Positions 1 to 7,167 of a stretch of 16,482 nt of DNA are shown here, in pieces. Positions within the stretch are counted from its first letter, which is position 1, and each line of letters starts with the position of its first letter. Under the pieces are notes generated by a model. That model saw nothing but the letters and a program-made list of their open reading frames with translations. It was not told the origin of the DNA and did no database searches. The DNA comes from an uncultured Methanobrevibacter sp. (lineage in GTDB: Archaea > Methanobacteriota > Methanobacteria > Methanobacteriales > Methanobacteriaceae): positions 1-16,482 of the forward strand of contig CAJOMK010000014.1 of NCBI GenBank assembly GCA_905235495.1, in the 5' to 3' direction. The translations under genes were made by a program, and so were the position numbers.

Positions 1-264
1 TATTATTGCTATTTTCATTATTGTTTTTTCTGTTCATAAATTAAATCTACCTCTTATTATAAATTTTTTTGTTTTGAAGTAATCATCTTCTATATATATG
101 TTAATGTTCATCATATATAAACATCAGATACCTATTTATATAAAAATTTATCTTAAAAAATTAGTTTAATTTTTAAAAAAATAAGCCAAAAGAACTCATA
201 GAAAAAATAAAAAATAAAAAAAATGAGTAAAGAAATATGCTTTTTATCTAAAAAATAAAACAGA
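1..264. other. gene-free AT-rich left edge
   Basis: No open frame with a ribosome binding site is visible. On the minus strand the part nearest the transporter gene (about 200-225) is a series of T runs, a plausible archaeal termination zone for it. An 8-bp inverted repeat (TATATATG at 93-100, CATATATA at 112-119) is present, but in DNA this AT-rich it may be chance or part of a promoter for a gene left of the window. Confidence 0.5.
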
Positions 265-1728
265 TTAATTGTCGTTGAAATCTTTTGGTTTTATTCTGGT
301 TAGAACAATACTTGCAATCAATACTGCAACCAAGATAAGCATATCCACAATTATCTCAAATTTCGCATCTGTGAGGAACAAGTTATATATTCCATCAATC
401 CACAATGCGAATATTAGAACTGGTAACAAGTATTTAATAATGAATTTCCATGTTTTTTCAACTTTCAAACGACCATGTTCATTCAAGACAGGAATAATAT
501 TATCCAAATTATAGAACCAAGCGAATATGATACATTGAACTCCAATCAAAAGCAAAATACCAAACTGATTTACAAATGTATCAATGATTCCAATCAGATA
601 ACTGCTGATTCCAGTTGTAAGCATAATTGAGAAACAGCATCCAATTATAGATAAGATTGTAGCTGCTTTTGAACGACTGAAATTGAATTTTGAACTGGTT
701 GAAGACAACATAGGTTCAAAGAATCCTAAAGCTGAAGTAATTCCTGCAAACAAGATTGCAAGGAAGAACAATGGAGCCAAGACTCTACCAACAGGTCCCA
801 TGATATTAAAAATCATTGGGAACACGACAAATACAAGACTGGTACCTTCTGAAACCAAATTGCTCATTGCAATTCCAGAATGCAAGGACATGAATCCGAG
901 AATTGAAAATACACCAAAAGCGGTGAAAATCTCAAAGAATGAGTTTGTTGCAACAACAACCAATACATTATCAGTCAATCTGGAATTTTTAGGCAAGTAA
1001 CTTGCATATGTAAGTGCAATTGCCTGACCCATACTTAATGAAAAGATGATCTGACCGCATGCAGCAAGCCAAATGTTAATATTCCAAAGCATATTCCACT
1101 TAGGTATGAGCAACGTATCGATACCAATCATATGCCCCGGAAGGCTAATTGCATAAAATACAATGATGGCCATCATGACAAACAATGCAGGGATTAAGAT
1201 TTTGGAAACCCTACCTATACCTTTATCAACATCCTTATGGGAAATGTACCATAATGCAATCCATATAATCACTACACAAATTGTTGTATATATGAGCAAG
1301 ACACCTGCATTTGCAAAGTCGGAACCTCCTCCAACTGTATTTGCAAAGAAACCAGTGGTATCAGAACCCCAACTGAATGTAAAGCTTGATAGGAAATAAA
1401 CCATATCCCAACTGAGGATTACCAGATAATAGATTGTTACAATAAAAGCAAATAAAACCAGCATCCAAGCGACATATTCAAATCGCCCATTTATTTTTTT
1501 CAGAATATTCGAGAAAGATTCCTTGAAACTGAATCCAATACCATATTCAAGAATTAAAAATGGGATTCCCATAATTGCAATAGCAGTCAAATAAGGGATG
1601 AAGAATGATCCTCCACCATTGGAATACAGTACATAACTGAATCTCCATATGTTTCCAAGTCCAACAGCTGCACCAATCATAGCAAAAATAAATGAAAGGG
1701 CACTATCCCAATGTAAATGTTCGCTCAT
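265..1728 (-). CDS. NSS-family sodium-dependent amino-acid transporter
   Basis: A 487-residue multi-pass membrane protein of the neurotransmitter:sodium symporter (LeuT/TnaT/MhsT) family, which imports amino acids or related compounds with sodium. The family signature lies near the N-terminus (about residues 18-50): a GAAVGLGNIWRFSY segment forming the first, unwound sodium/substrate-binding helix, then GGGSFFIPYL and GIPFLILEYGIG. About eleven or twelve hydrophobic segments follow, and the length suits prokaryotic members. The start at 1728 has an AGGATT-like Shine-Dalgarno about nine bases upstream. It is a single gene with a T-rich 3' side. Nearby nitrogen genes (amt-glnK) suggest a nitrogen-acquisition role, but this is only context. 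The substrate cannot be read from the sequence. Confidence 0.93.
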   Translation of the reverse strand: MSEHLHWDSALSFIFAMIGAAVGLGNIWRFSYVLYSNGGGSFFIPYLTAIAIMGIPFLILEYGIGFSFKESFSNILKKINGRFEYVAWMLVLFAFIVTIYYLVILSWDMVYFLSSFTFSWGSDTTGFFANTVGGGSDFANAGVLLIYTTICVVIIWIALWYISHKDVDKGIGRVSKILIPALFVMMAIIVFYAISLPGHMIGIDTLLIPKWNMLWNINIWLAACGQIIFSLSMGQAIALTYASYLPKNSRLTDNVLVVVATNSFFEIFTAFGVFSILGFMSLHSGIAMSNLVSEGTSLVFVVFPMIFNIMGPVGRVLAPLFFLAILFAGITSALGFFEPMLSSTSSKFNFSRSKAATILSIIGCCFSIMLTTGISSYLIGIIDTFVNQFGILLLIGVQCIIFAWFYNLDNIIPVLNEHGRLKVEKTWKFIIKYLLPVLIFALWIDGIYNLFLTDAKFEIIVDMLILVAVLIASIVLTRIKPKDFNDN

Positions 1729-1873
1729 AATATTGAATCCTAAAAATTATTATTAATATTTTTTATTATTTATGATATAAAAACTTAACTTATTAAATAA
1801 TTTAAAAAAAAATCAATTAACGATAAAAATAGCTGAAAAAAAAAAAATAGTTAAAAAAAATCATTTAAAAAAG

Positions 1874-1900
1874 AAAAAAATAGTTGAGATTACTCCCAAC
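1874..1900 (-). terminator. hairpin plus T-run terminator after glnK
   Basis: Read on the minus strand, GTTGGGA and TCTCAAC pair (seven base pairs including one G-U) around a GTAA loop of the GNRA class at 1883-1900. Oligo-T runs follow (the A runs at 1874-1880 and below). This is the expected form of an intrinsic-like terminator for the amt-glnK transcript, about 100 bases beyond the glnK stop. Confidence 0.6.
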
Positions 1901-2003
1901 TAAGAAAAGAGTTTTGGTCCATGTTTATAGGCCGTAGCCCTATAAAAGCTGGGAAAAAGTTTTGGTCAAGGTTTTGCGCTCCGAAGGAGCGGAAAAGCTT
2001 GGG
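1901..2003. repeat. hairpin-rich, GC-richer block downstream of glnK
   Basis: This stretch stands out from the surrounding AT-rich spacers. It holds a perfect 8-bp inverted repeat (TTTATAGG 1924-1931, CCTATAAA 1939-1946) and a 6-bp stem with a 3-base loop (CGCTCC 1977-1982, GGAGCG 1986-1991). It also holds two copies of AGTTTTGGTC (about 1910-1919 and 1958-1967). A plus-strand frame from 1921 runs through it but continues into antisense glnK, so it is not taken as a gene. It may be a structured 3' UTR, a small RNA or a copy of a dispersed genomic repeat. The sequence alone does not decide. Confidence 0.4.
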
Positions 2004-2342
2004 TTATACGGCATCAGAGCCTCTTTCACCAGTTCTGATTCTGATTACTTCAACTACATCTGAAACGAAAATCTTACCATCACCGATTTCACCTGTTCGT
2101 GCACTTTCGATGATGACATCCATAATGCTCTCTAAATCTTCATCATTTACAACCAGTTCAAGACGGGTCTTTGGAATGAGATCAATGCAATAGCTGGAAC
2201 CTCTATAAGATTCCCTGATACCCATTTGCCTACCTCTTCCTTTAACCTCTGATACATTCATTCCTTCACAGCCAGCATCAAGCAAAGCTTTTTTCACAGT
2301 TTCAAACTTTTCCTGACGAATAACCGCAATTATCCTTTTCAT
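2004..2342 (-). CDS. glnK: nitrogen regulatory protein PII
   Basis: A 112-residue PII signal protein, exactly the usual family length. It binds ATP/ADP and 2-oxoglutarate and, as a trimer, plugs the Amt channel when nitrogen is plentiful. Visible landmarks are the T-loop (about residues 37-55) with Tyr51 in the YRGSSYCIDL segment, Lys58, the B-loop TGEIGDGKIFV (83-93) and C-terminal RIRTGE. The ATG at 2342 is chosen because AAGGTGAT lies directly before it; a GTG three codons upstream (2351) is itself part of that ribosome binding site. The gene follows amt by 32 bases on the same strand, the standard amt-glnK pair. Tyr51 is present, but whether it is modified in this organism is unknown. Confidence 0.97.
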   Translation of the reverse strand: MKRIIAVIRQEKFETVKKALLDAGCEGMNVSEVKGRGRQMGIRESYRGSSYCIDLIPKTRLELVVNDEDLESIMDVIIESARTGEIGDGKIFVSDVVEVIRIRTGERGSDAV

Positions 2343-2374
2343 TAATATCACCTTAATTTTACATATGACTCAAT

Positions 2375-3586
2375 TTATAGTCTATATCCAGATTCTGCAT
2401 GCAAGTTTGTATCAAGTCCTTCAATTTCAGCTTTTTCTTCAACTCTAATTCCAATTGCCTTATCAAGGATTTTAGCTAGAATTAAGCTAACTACAAATGC
2501 ATAAACTATTGTCACCAATACACTAATGATTTGGATAGTGAGTTGACCAAGATTTCCAAACAACAAACCTGATGCTTCATTAATAAGAGGTGAAGCAAAA
2601 ATACCTGTAGCAATTGCTCCCCAAATACCTGAAAGACCATGGACTCCAAATACATCCAATGCATCATCGTAACCTAATTTTGATTTTAGATAATAAATTC
2701 CATAGTAAGATACAAATGTTGTTACAAATCCAATAGCAATAGCTGCAGGAACATCTACAAATCCTGCTGCAGGAGTAATTGCAACAAGTCCAGCAACTCC
2801 ACCGGTAATAGCACCTAACATTGTAGGTTTTCCACCTTTAACAATATCAATCAATACCCATGTAACCAAAGCAGTAGCTGCTGAAATATTTGAAACTAAA
2901 ATAGCGGAAGCTGCAAGTCCATTAGCTGCAAGAGCAGATCCTCCATTGAATCCCATCCATCCAAACCATAGGAATCCTGCACCTAATACTGAATAACCTA
3001 AGTTATGAGGAAGTAATGAAGCATCTTTCCTTTTTCCAATAACAAGTGCCAATGCCAATGCAGTTACCCCTGAATTAATATGTACAACGGTTCCTCCTGC
3101 AAAGTCCAATGCACCCATTTGCATCAACCATCCGCCTCCCCATACACAGTGGGCAATTGGGATATAAACTAAAGTCACCCATGCAACTATAAATATCATC
3201 CAAGCAGATGTTTTCATCCTTCCGACGATTGACCCTGAGATAAGAGCTGCTGTAAGACCTGCAAATGTCAATTGGAATACAACAAACAATATTGTAGGAA
3301 TGGATCCAGTCAAATCATCAATTCCTATGCCTGACATGAAGAAATGTGTCGGATGAGCAATCAGACCACCTATACTTACATCTCCAAAAGCAAATGGATA
3401 TCCATAAACCACCCAAATTAGACTTGCTATGGAGAATGCTATAAAAGTTAAAAACATTGTATTTAATACATTTTTCCTTTTTGTTAAACCACTATAAAAG
3501 AAAGCTACACCAGGGATGCTCATCACTAAGACCAAGATTGTTGCTGTGAGTATCCAAGCTGTATCTCCTGCACTTAACATAACCAT
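2375..3586 (-). CDS. amt: ammonium transporter Amt
   Basis: A 403-residue Amt/MEP/Rh ammonium channel of the cytoplasmic membrane. Eleven or so hydrophobic segments are visible. The Amt signature DFAGGTVVHINSG gives pore His169, and FGVHGLSGIWG gives the second pore His at about 316, so the twin-His pair is intact. The C-terminus (EIEGLDTNLHAESGY) is the cytoplasmic tail that contacts GlnK. It lies directly upstream of glnK and is probably co-transcribed. The start at 3586 has only a weak Shine-Dalgarno; an in-frame ATG at 3580 is an alternative. A candidate NrpR operator sits just upstream, implying induction under nitrogen limitation. Confidence 0.97.
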   Translation of the reverse strand: MVMLSAGDTAWILTATILVLVMSIPGVAFFYSGLTKRKNVLNTMFLTFIAFSIASLIWVVYGYPFAFGDVSIGGLIAHPTHFFMSGIGIDDLTGSIPTILFVVFQLTFAGLTAALISGSIVGRMKTSAWMIFIVAWVTLVYIPIAHCVWGGGWLMQMGALDFAGGTVVHINSGVTALALALVIGKRKDASLLPHNLGYSVLGAGFLWFGWMGFNGGSALAANGLAASAILVSNISAATALVTWVLIDIVKGGKPTMLGAITGGVAGLVAITPAAGFVDVPAAIAIGFVTTFVSYYGIYYLKSKLGYDDALDVFGVHGLSGIWGAIATGIFASPLINEASGLLFGNLGQLTIQIISVLVTIVYAFVVSLILAKILDKAIGIRVEEKAEIEGLDTNLHAESGYRL

Positions 3587-3633
3587 ATTATCATTTTCTC
3601 ATAATTAAATCAATATAAAAAAATTTATTAATC

Positions 3634-3671
3634 AGAAGTCGGCTTCCGATTTCCGATATAATCTTATATTT
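3634..3671 (-). promoter_or_regulatory. amt-glnK promoter with NrpR-like operator
   Basis: On the minus strand a TATA-like AAATATAAG (about 3663-3671) lies 77-85 bases before the amt ATG. About 16-29 bases downstream of it is AGAA-N6-TTCC (3634-3647, forward strand), one mismatch from the GGAA-N6-TTCC operator known for the methanogen nitrogen repressor NrpR. Its position near the expected transcription start suits repression. The match is seen directly; the regulator assignment is inference from family knowledge. Confidence 0.45.
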
Positions 3672-3999
3672 TTCTCAAATTATATAAATGTTTACAACAA
3701 TGCATGAAAATGTACAATTATAAGAAAAAGGAATAAAAAGGCTCATTTAAATAAAAAAATGTATAAAATTAGCCAATTTAAAAATATATCAACCCTTAAC
3801 TAATTTAAATAATTTTAAGTGCAAATAGTTTAATGGATTTAGAAATAAGAACTTATTAGGAAATAGGCTATAAAAAATCTAAACAATAACACCATAATAT
3901 ATAAATACTAATTTAATATAATTTAATAATATATATTAGATTTCATAAAATAATATACATTCGAATGAATTTTGAAGATGATTTTAACGAGGTGAGAAT
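3672..3999. other. divergent intergenic region
   Basis: No supported gene lies here. The region separates amt (minus) from the secreted-protein gene (plus). TATA-like stretches for the plus-strand gene occur around 3896-3908 (ATATATAAATACT) and 3925-3938, and its ribosome binding site GAGGTGA is at 3989-3995. Confidence 0.5.
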
Positions 4000-4408
4000 T
4001 TGAAAGTTGATAAGAAAGCTAACTTCTTGATATTCCTGATTATTGCAATCCTTGCCTTGGGATTGAGGATTGAGTAATTTTGCAGCTGCATTTACAGGAA
4101 ATCTAGTTATGGGATCATTTCCGGGAATAAATGACACCGATAAGATGATTGCCTTAGATGACGATAACTTTTCTCCAGCTAGTGTAAATCCAGTTTATGA
4201 ACCAAAAGTGGTAGAAGAAGTTAATGAAACAGATAATTCAACTGATAATTCCACAGATTATATTGATGATGACACTAATAACAAGCCAAATGGCAACAGT
4301 GACGATCAAAACAGTAACTCTGATTCAGACAATGACAGAAATAGTAGTGATGATTCAGATTCTAAACCGAAACCGGCACCTAGTGATGACAGTTCCGATG
4401 ATGAATAA
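4000..4408 (+). CDS. secreted acidic Asn/Asp/Ser-rich protein, frame broken by 7-bp duplication
   Basis: The translation start is a TTG at 4000, four bases after GAGGTGA (3989-3995). It encodes a Lys-rich N-terminus and a hydrophobic segment (residues 9-22), a typical signal peptide, but the frame stops at 4075. A perfect tandem duplication of GGATTGA (4060-4066, 4067-4073) causes this. Removing one copy joins the signal peptide in frame to SNFAAAFTGN and the downstream frame, giving a 133-residue protein. The mature part is low-complexity and strongly acidic, with five N-X-S/T sequons (NDT, NET, NST twice, NSS) and a Lys-Pro patch near the end. No domain is recognised. Without the repair, the only start for the downstream part is a TTG at 4070 with no ribosome binding site. 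It may be a cell-surface or cell-wall-associated protein; the function is unknown. Confidence 0.65.
4060..4073 (+). repeat. perfect 7-bp tandem duplication (GGATTGA x2)
   Basis: Two adjacent copies of GGATTGA lie inside the end of the signal-peptide coding sequence. Seven is not a multiple of three, so the second copy shifts the frame and brings in the TAA at 4075. Loss of one copy by strand slippage would restore a full secreted protein. Confidence 0.85.
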
Positions 4409-4470
4409 ATCCCATAGTCTTTTTTTGTTTTTGATTTTTAACTTTTTAATTCTATTTTTTATTTCATTTT
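4409..4470 (+). terminator. T-run terminator after the acidic-protein gene
   Basis: Repeated oligo-T tracts (T7, T5, T5, T6) follow the stop codon at once, without a clear hairpin. Such T-rich tracts are the usual termination signal in archaea. Confidence 0.5.
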
Positions 4471-4509
4471 TGTGAAATTACTCTTTTGAATTTGGAAAAT
4501 TATAAAAAA

Positions 4510-4518
4510 CTTATAAAT
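4510..4518 (+). promoter_or_regulatory. TATA box for the XRE-cupin / acyl-CoA ligase unit
   Basis: CTTATAAAT preceded by an A-rich BRE-like stretch (AAAAAA) lies about 95 bases before the ATG at 4612. This implies a leader of about 70 bases if it is used. It is assigned by position and consensus only. Confidence 0.35.
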
Positions 4519-4611
4519 TTTACTGACTTAAATTAATTCATTAATCGAAAAATTGACTAAAAAAATAAAATACAAAATAATAATACTAAATAATATGCTA
4601 AAGGTGAAACA

Positions 4612-5181
4612 ATGGAAGAAAACAAAGAATTTGCTTTAAAAGTAAAAAGCATTAGAGAAAGACAAAACATGAGCATTGAAGAACTTGCTGAAAAAAGTGA
4701 TGTGAAGATTGAAGTTCTCAAAGCTGTGGAAAATGGAGAAATCATTCCTTCTCTTACCCCACTTACCAAAATGGCAAAAGCTCTCAGTGTTAGACTTGGA
4801 ACTTTCCTCGATGACACACCACAACTTGGACCTGTTGTTGTAAGAGGAGGAAAACCTGACAATGTATTATATTTCTCTGGAAGGGAAGACGTTACAAACT
4901 CAACCAACTTAGAATTCCACTCATTAGGTGCAGGTAAAATTGATAGAAACATGGATCCATTCATAATCGACATCACTTATGAAGAAGAACATAAGTTATC
5001 ATCTCACGAAGGAGAAGAGTTTATTTATGTATTAGAAGGTGAAATCGAAGTGGAATATGGTAAAGACAAATTTACTGTAGCTGAAGGTGACAGTATTTAC
5101 TATGACTCTGTTGTCCCTCACCATTTACACTCTACTGGAGACAAAGCTAGAATATTAGCTGTTTTATACACCCCATATTAA
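4612..5181 (+). CDS. XRE-family HTH regulator with cupin domain
   Basis: A 189-residue two-domain protein. Residues 9-66 form a Cro/CI-type helix-turn-helix (MSIEELAEKSDVKIEVLKAVENG is the core). Residues 108-187 form a small cupin barrel with the first motif around His132 and Glu136 and the second around Pro169-His170-His171, so a metal or small-ligand site may be present. Members of this class are usually transcriptional regulators sensing a metabolite of a neighbouring enzyme. The ATG at 4612 follows AAAGGTGA. The acyl-CoA ligase gene starts 69 bases downstream on the same strand, so the two are probably co-transcribed and the regulator may control the ligase. The ligand is not readable from the sequence. 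Confidence 0.9.
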   Translation: MEENKEFALKVKSIRERQNMSIEELAEKSDVKIEVLKAVENGEIIPSLTPLTKMAKALSVRLGTFLDDTPQLGPVVVRGGKPDNVLYFSGREDVTNSTNLEFHSLGAGKIDRNMDPFIIDITYEEEHKLSSHEGEEFIYVLEGEIEVEYGKDKFTVAEGDSIYYDSVVPHHLHSTGDKARILAVLYTPY

Positions 5182-5250
5182 AAATCAATATTAAACATTT
5201 ATACGAATTTGAAATAATAAAAACAAATGATATAATTAAATGGTGAAAAC

Positions 5251-6915
5251 ATGAGTGAACTATTTACTGAACTTCCTATTGGAAAATTCTTTGAATCACA
5301 AGTTGAAAAACAGCCAGATCATGAATTTATTGTTTATCCAGATAGAAACCTCAGATTTACTTATAAAGAGTTTGATGAAAGAGTGGACAATTTAGCAAAA
5401 GGTATGTTATCAATTGGAATTGAACCTGGAGACCATGTAGGAATATGGGCTAAAAATGTACCTGAATGGTTAACCTTTATGTTTGCATGCGCTAAAATAG
5501 GTGCAGCAATCGTTACTGTCAATACAGCTTATCAATCCCACGAATTGGAATATGTATTGAAGCAATCTGACATGAAAGCAATAGGTATGACTGATGGATT
5601 TAGGGATACCAGCTATTTCGATATCATTCACGAGCTTGTTCCTGAAATGTTAACCTCTGCAAGAGGAAATTTAAACAGTGAAAAATTCCCTCACTTAAAA
5701 TATATTATTCATGTAGGTCAGGAAAAGCATAGAGGAATGTTCAACACCAATGAACTATTATTGCTCGGTATGAACTATGATGATAAAAAATATCAGAAAA
5801 TAAAGGATGCAGTTACCCAACATGATGTAATCAATATGCAATATACCAGTGGTACTGAAGGATTCCCTAAAGGAGTAATGCTTACAAGCCGTAACATTTT
5901 AAATGACGGTTATTACATTGGAGAGAATATGAATTATACCGAAAAGGACAGACTTCTCTTGCAAGTACCTTTATTTCACTGTTTTGGAACCGTACTTGGT
6001 GTAATGGCTGTAATTACCCATGGAGCAACAATGGTTGTACTTGAAGAATATGACCCATTGCTTGCTATCTCTTCAATCCAAAAGGAAAAATGTACTTCCA
6101 TATATGGTGTGCCAACAATGTTTATCGGTATGATGAACCATCCAATGTTTGACATGTTCGATATGTCTTCACTTAGAACCGGTATCATGGCAGGTTCCAC
6201 TTGTCCTGTTGAAACCATGAAAGATGCAATCAATAAGATGAACATGAAGGAAATCACCAGTGTATACGGTCTTACAGAAGCTGGTCCTGGATTTACTCAA
6301 ACCAATGCAGCAGATACATTTGAGAAAAAGATCAGTACTGTAGGAAGAAAATTCCCTAATATTGAAGTAAAGATTATAGACCCTGAAACCGGGGAAGAGC
6401 TTGGACCTGGTGAAACTGGAGAAATCATGTGCAGAGGTTTCAATGTAATGAAAGGATACTACAATATGCCTGAAAAGACAGCCGAAACCATTGAAGCAGA
6501 TGGATGGTTACACTCTGGAGACTTGGCTACTGTAGATGAAGACGGTTACTACAGTATCGTAGGACGTATTAAAGATATGATCATCCGTGGTGGAGAAAAC
6601 ATCTATCCAAGAGAAATCGAAGAGTATCTCTTTACCCATGAATGCGTGCAGGATGTACAGGTAGGAGGTATTCCTGATGAGAAATACGGTGAAATCGTTG
6701 GTGCATTCATTATCAAGGAACCTGGATTTGAAGATGTTACTGAAGCAGACATCAGAGATTTCTGCATTGGAAATATTGCAAGATATAAAGTTCCTAAATA
6801 TGTATTCTTTGTAGATGAATTCCCACTTACCACAAGTGGTAAAATCCAAAAATACAAATTAGGAGAACTTGGTTTAAAACTTCTTGAAGAAAGAAGAGAA
6901 AGAGGAGAATTATAA
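5251..6915 (+). CDS. AMP-forming acyl-CoA synthetase
   Basis: A 554-residue ANL-superfamily enzyme that activates a carboxylic acid with ATP to an acyl-adenylate and transfers it to coenzyme A. Motifs in order: the phosphate loop YTSGTEGFPKG (198-208), YGLTEAGP (339-346), the ATP-ribose Asp in SGDLA (Asp424), the hinge region VGRIKDMIIRGGENIYP (Gly447-Pro453), and the C-terminal catalytic Lys531 in SGKIQKYKL. All key residues are present, so it should be active. The length fits medium- or long-chain acyl-CoA ligases rather than acetyl-CoA synthetase (about 630-650). The start at 5251 follows GGTGA. The partner gene is the XRE-cupin regulator upstream. Substrate unknown; in a methanogen, scavenged organic acids such as branched-chain fatty acids are possible. 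Confidence 0.93.
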   Translation: MSELFTELPIGKFFESQVEKQPDHEFIVYPDRNLRFTYKEFDERVDNLAKGMLSIGIEPGDHVGIWAKNVPEWLTFMFACAKIGAAIVTVNTAYQSHELEYVLKQSDMKAIGMTDGFRDTSYFDIIHELVPEMLTSARGNLNSEKFPHLKYIIHVGQEKHRGMFNTNELLLLGMNYDDKKYQKIKDAVTQHDVINMQYTSGTEGFPKGVMLTSRNILNDGYYIGENMNYTEKDRLLLQVPLFHCFGTVLGVMAVITHGATMVVLEEYDPLLAISSIQKEKCTSIYGVPTMFIGMMNHPMFDMFDMSSLRTGIMAGSTCPVETMKDAINKMNMKEITSVYGLTEAGPGFTQTNAADTFEKKISTVGRKFPNIEVKIIDPETGEELGPGETGEIMCRGFNVMKGYYNMPEKTAETIEADGWLHSGDLATVDEDGYYSIVGRIKDMIIRGGENIYPREIEEYLFTHECVQDVQVGGIPDEKYGEIVGAFIIKEPGFEDVTEADIRDFCIGNIARYKVPKYVFFVDEFPLTTSGKIQKYKLGELGLKLLEERRERGEL

Positions 6916-6928
6916 TTCTCCCTATTTA

Positions 6929-7000
6929 CTTTTTTTATTAATTTAACTATTTTTATTAATTAAACTTTTTTTATCATTTAACTTTTTTTTATTAATTTAA
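6929..7000 (+). terminator. tandemly repeated T-tract terminator array
   Basis: Just after the ligase gene are four near-identical units of 17-19 bases, consensus CTTTTTTTATTAATTTAA, at 6929-6946, 6947-6964, 6965-6981 and 6982-7000, with a decayed fifth from 7001. Each has its own T run. The units probably terminate ligase transcription and arose by tandem duplication. Confidence 0.5.
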
Positions 7001-7092
7001 CTTTTATAATTTCTATTCTTTTTTAAAATAAATTTATTTTAAAATCCTATTTTTATTTTACTTGATTTTTAGACTATTTTCAAAACAATTTT

Positions 7093-7120
7093 TCTATTTA
7101 TAAGATAATAATTTATACTA
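7093..7120 (+). promoter_or_regulatory. TATA-like elements before the flavoprotein gene
   Basis: TATTTATAAG (7094-7103) and ATTTATACT (7111-7119) lie 50-75 bases before the ATG at 7168, in the expected range for an archaeal TATA box with a short leader. Which one is used cannot be told. Confidence 0.35.
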
Positions 7121-7167
7121 TTTAAAACAAATAATATACTAATTTTAAAAAACACTAGAGGCTAACT

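Noticed and set aside
1921..2193. 90-residue plus-strand frame
   Set aside because: It is mostly antisense to glnK and has no ribosome binding site; its first part is the hairpin block.
2343..2351. GTG start three codons upstream for glnK
   Set aside because: The GTG is part of the AAGGTGAT ribosome binding site; the ATG at 2342 gives the exact family length.
3965..4003. 12-codon mini-frame whose TGA overlaps the TTG start at 4000
   Set aside because: It has no ribosome binding site of its own and probably only contains that of the next gene; coupling cannot be shown.
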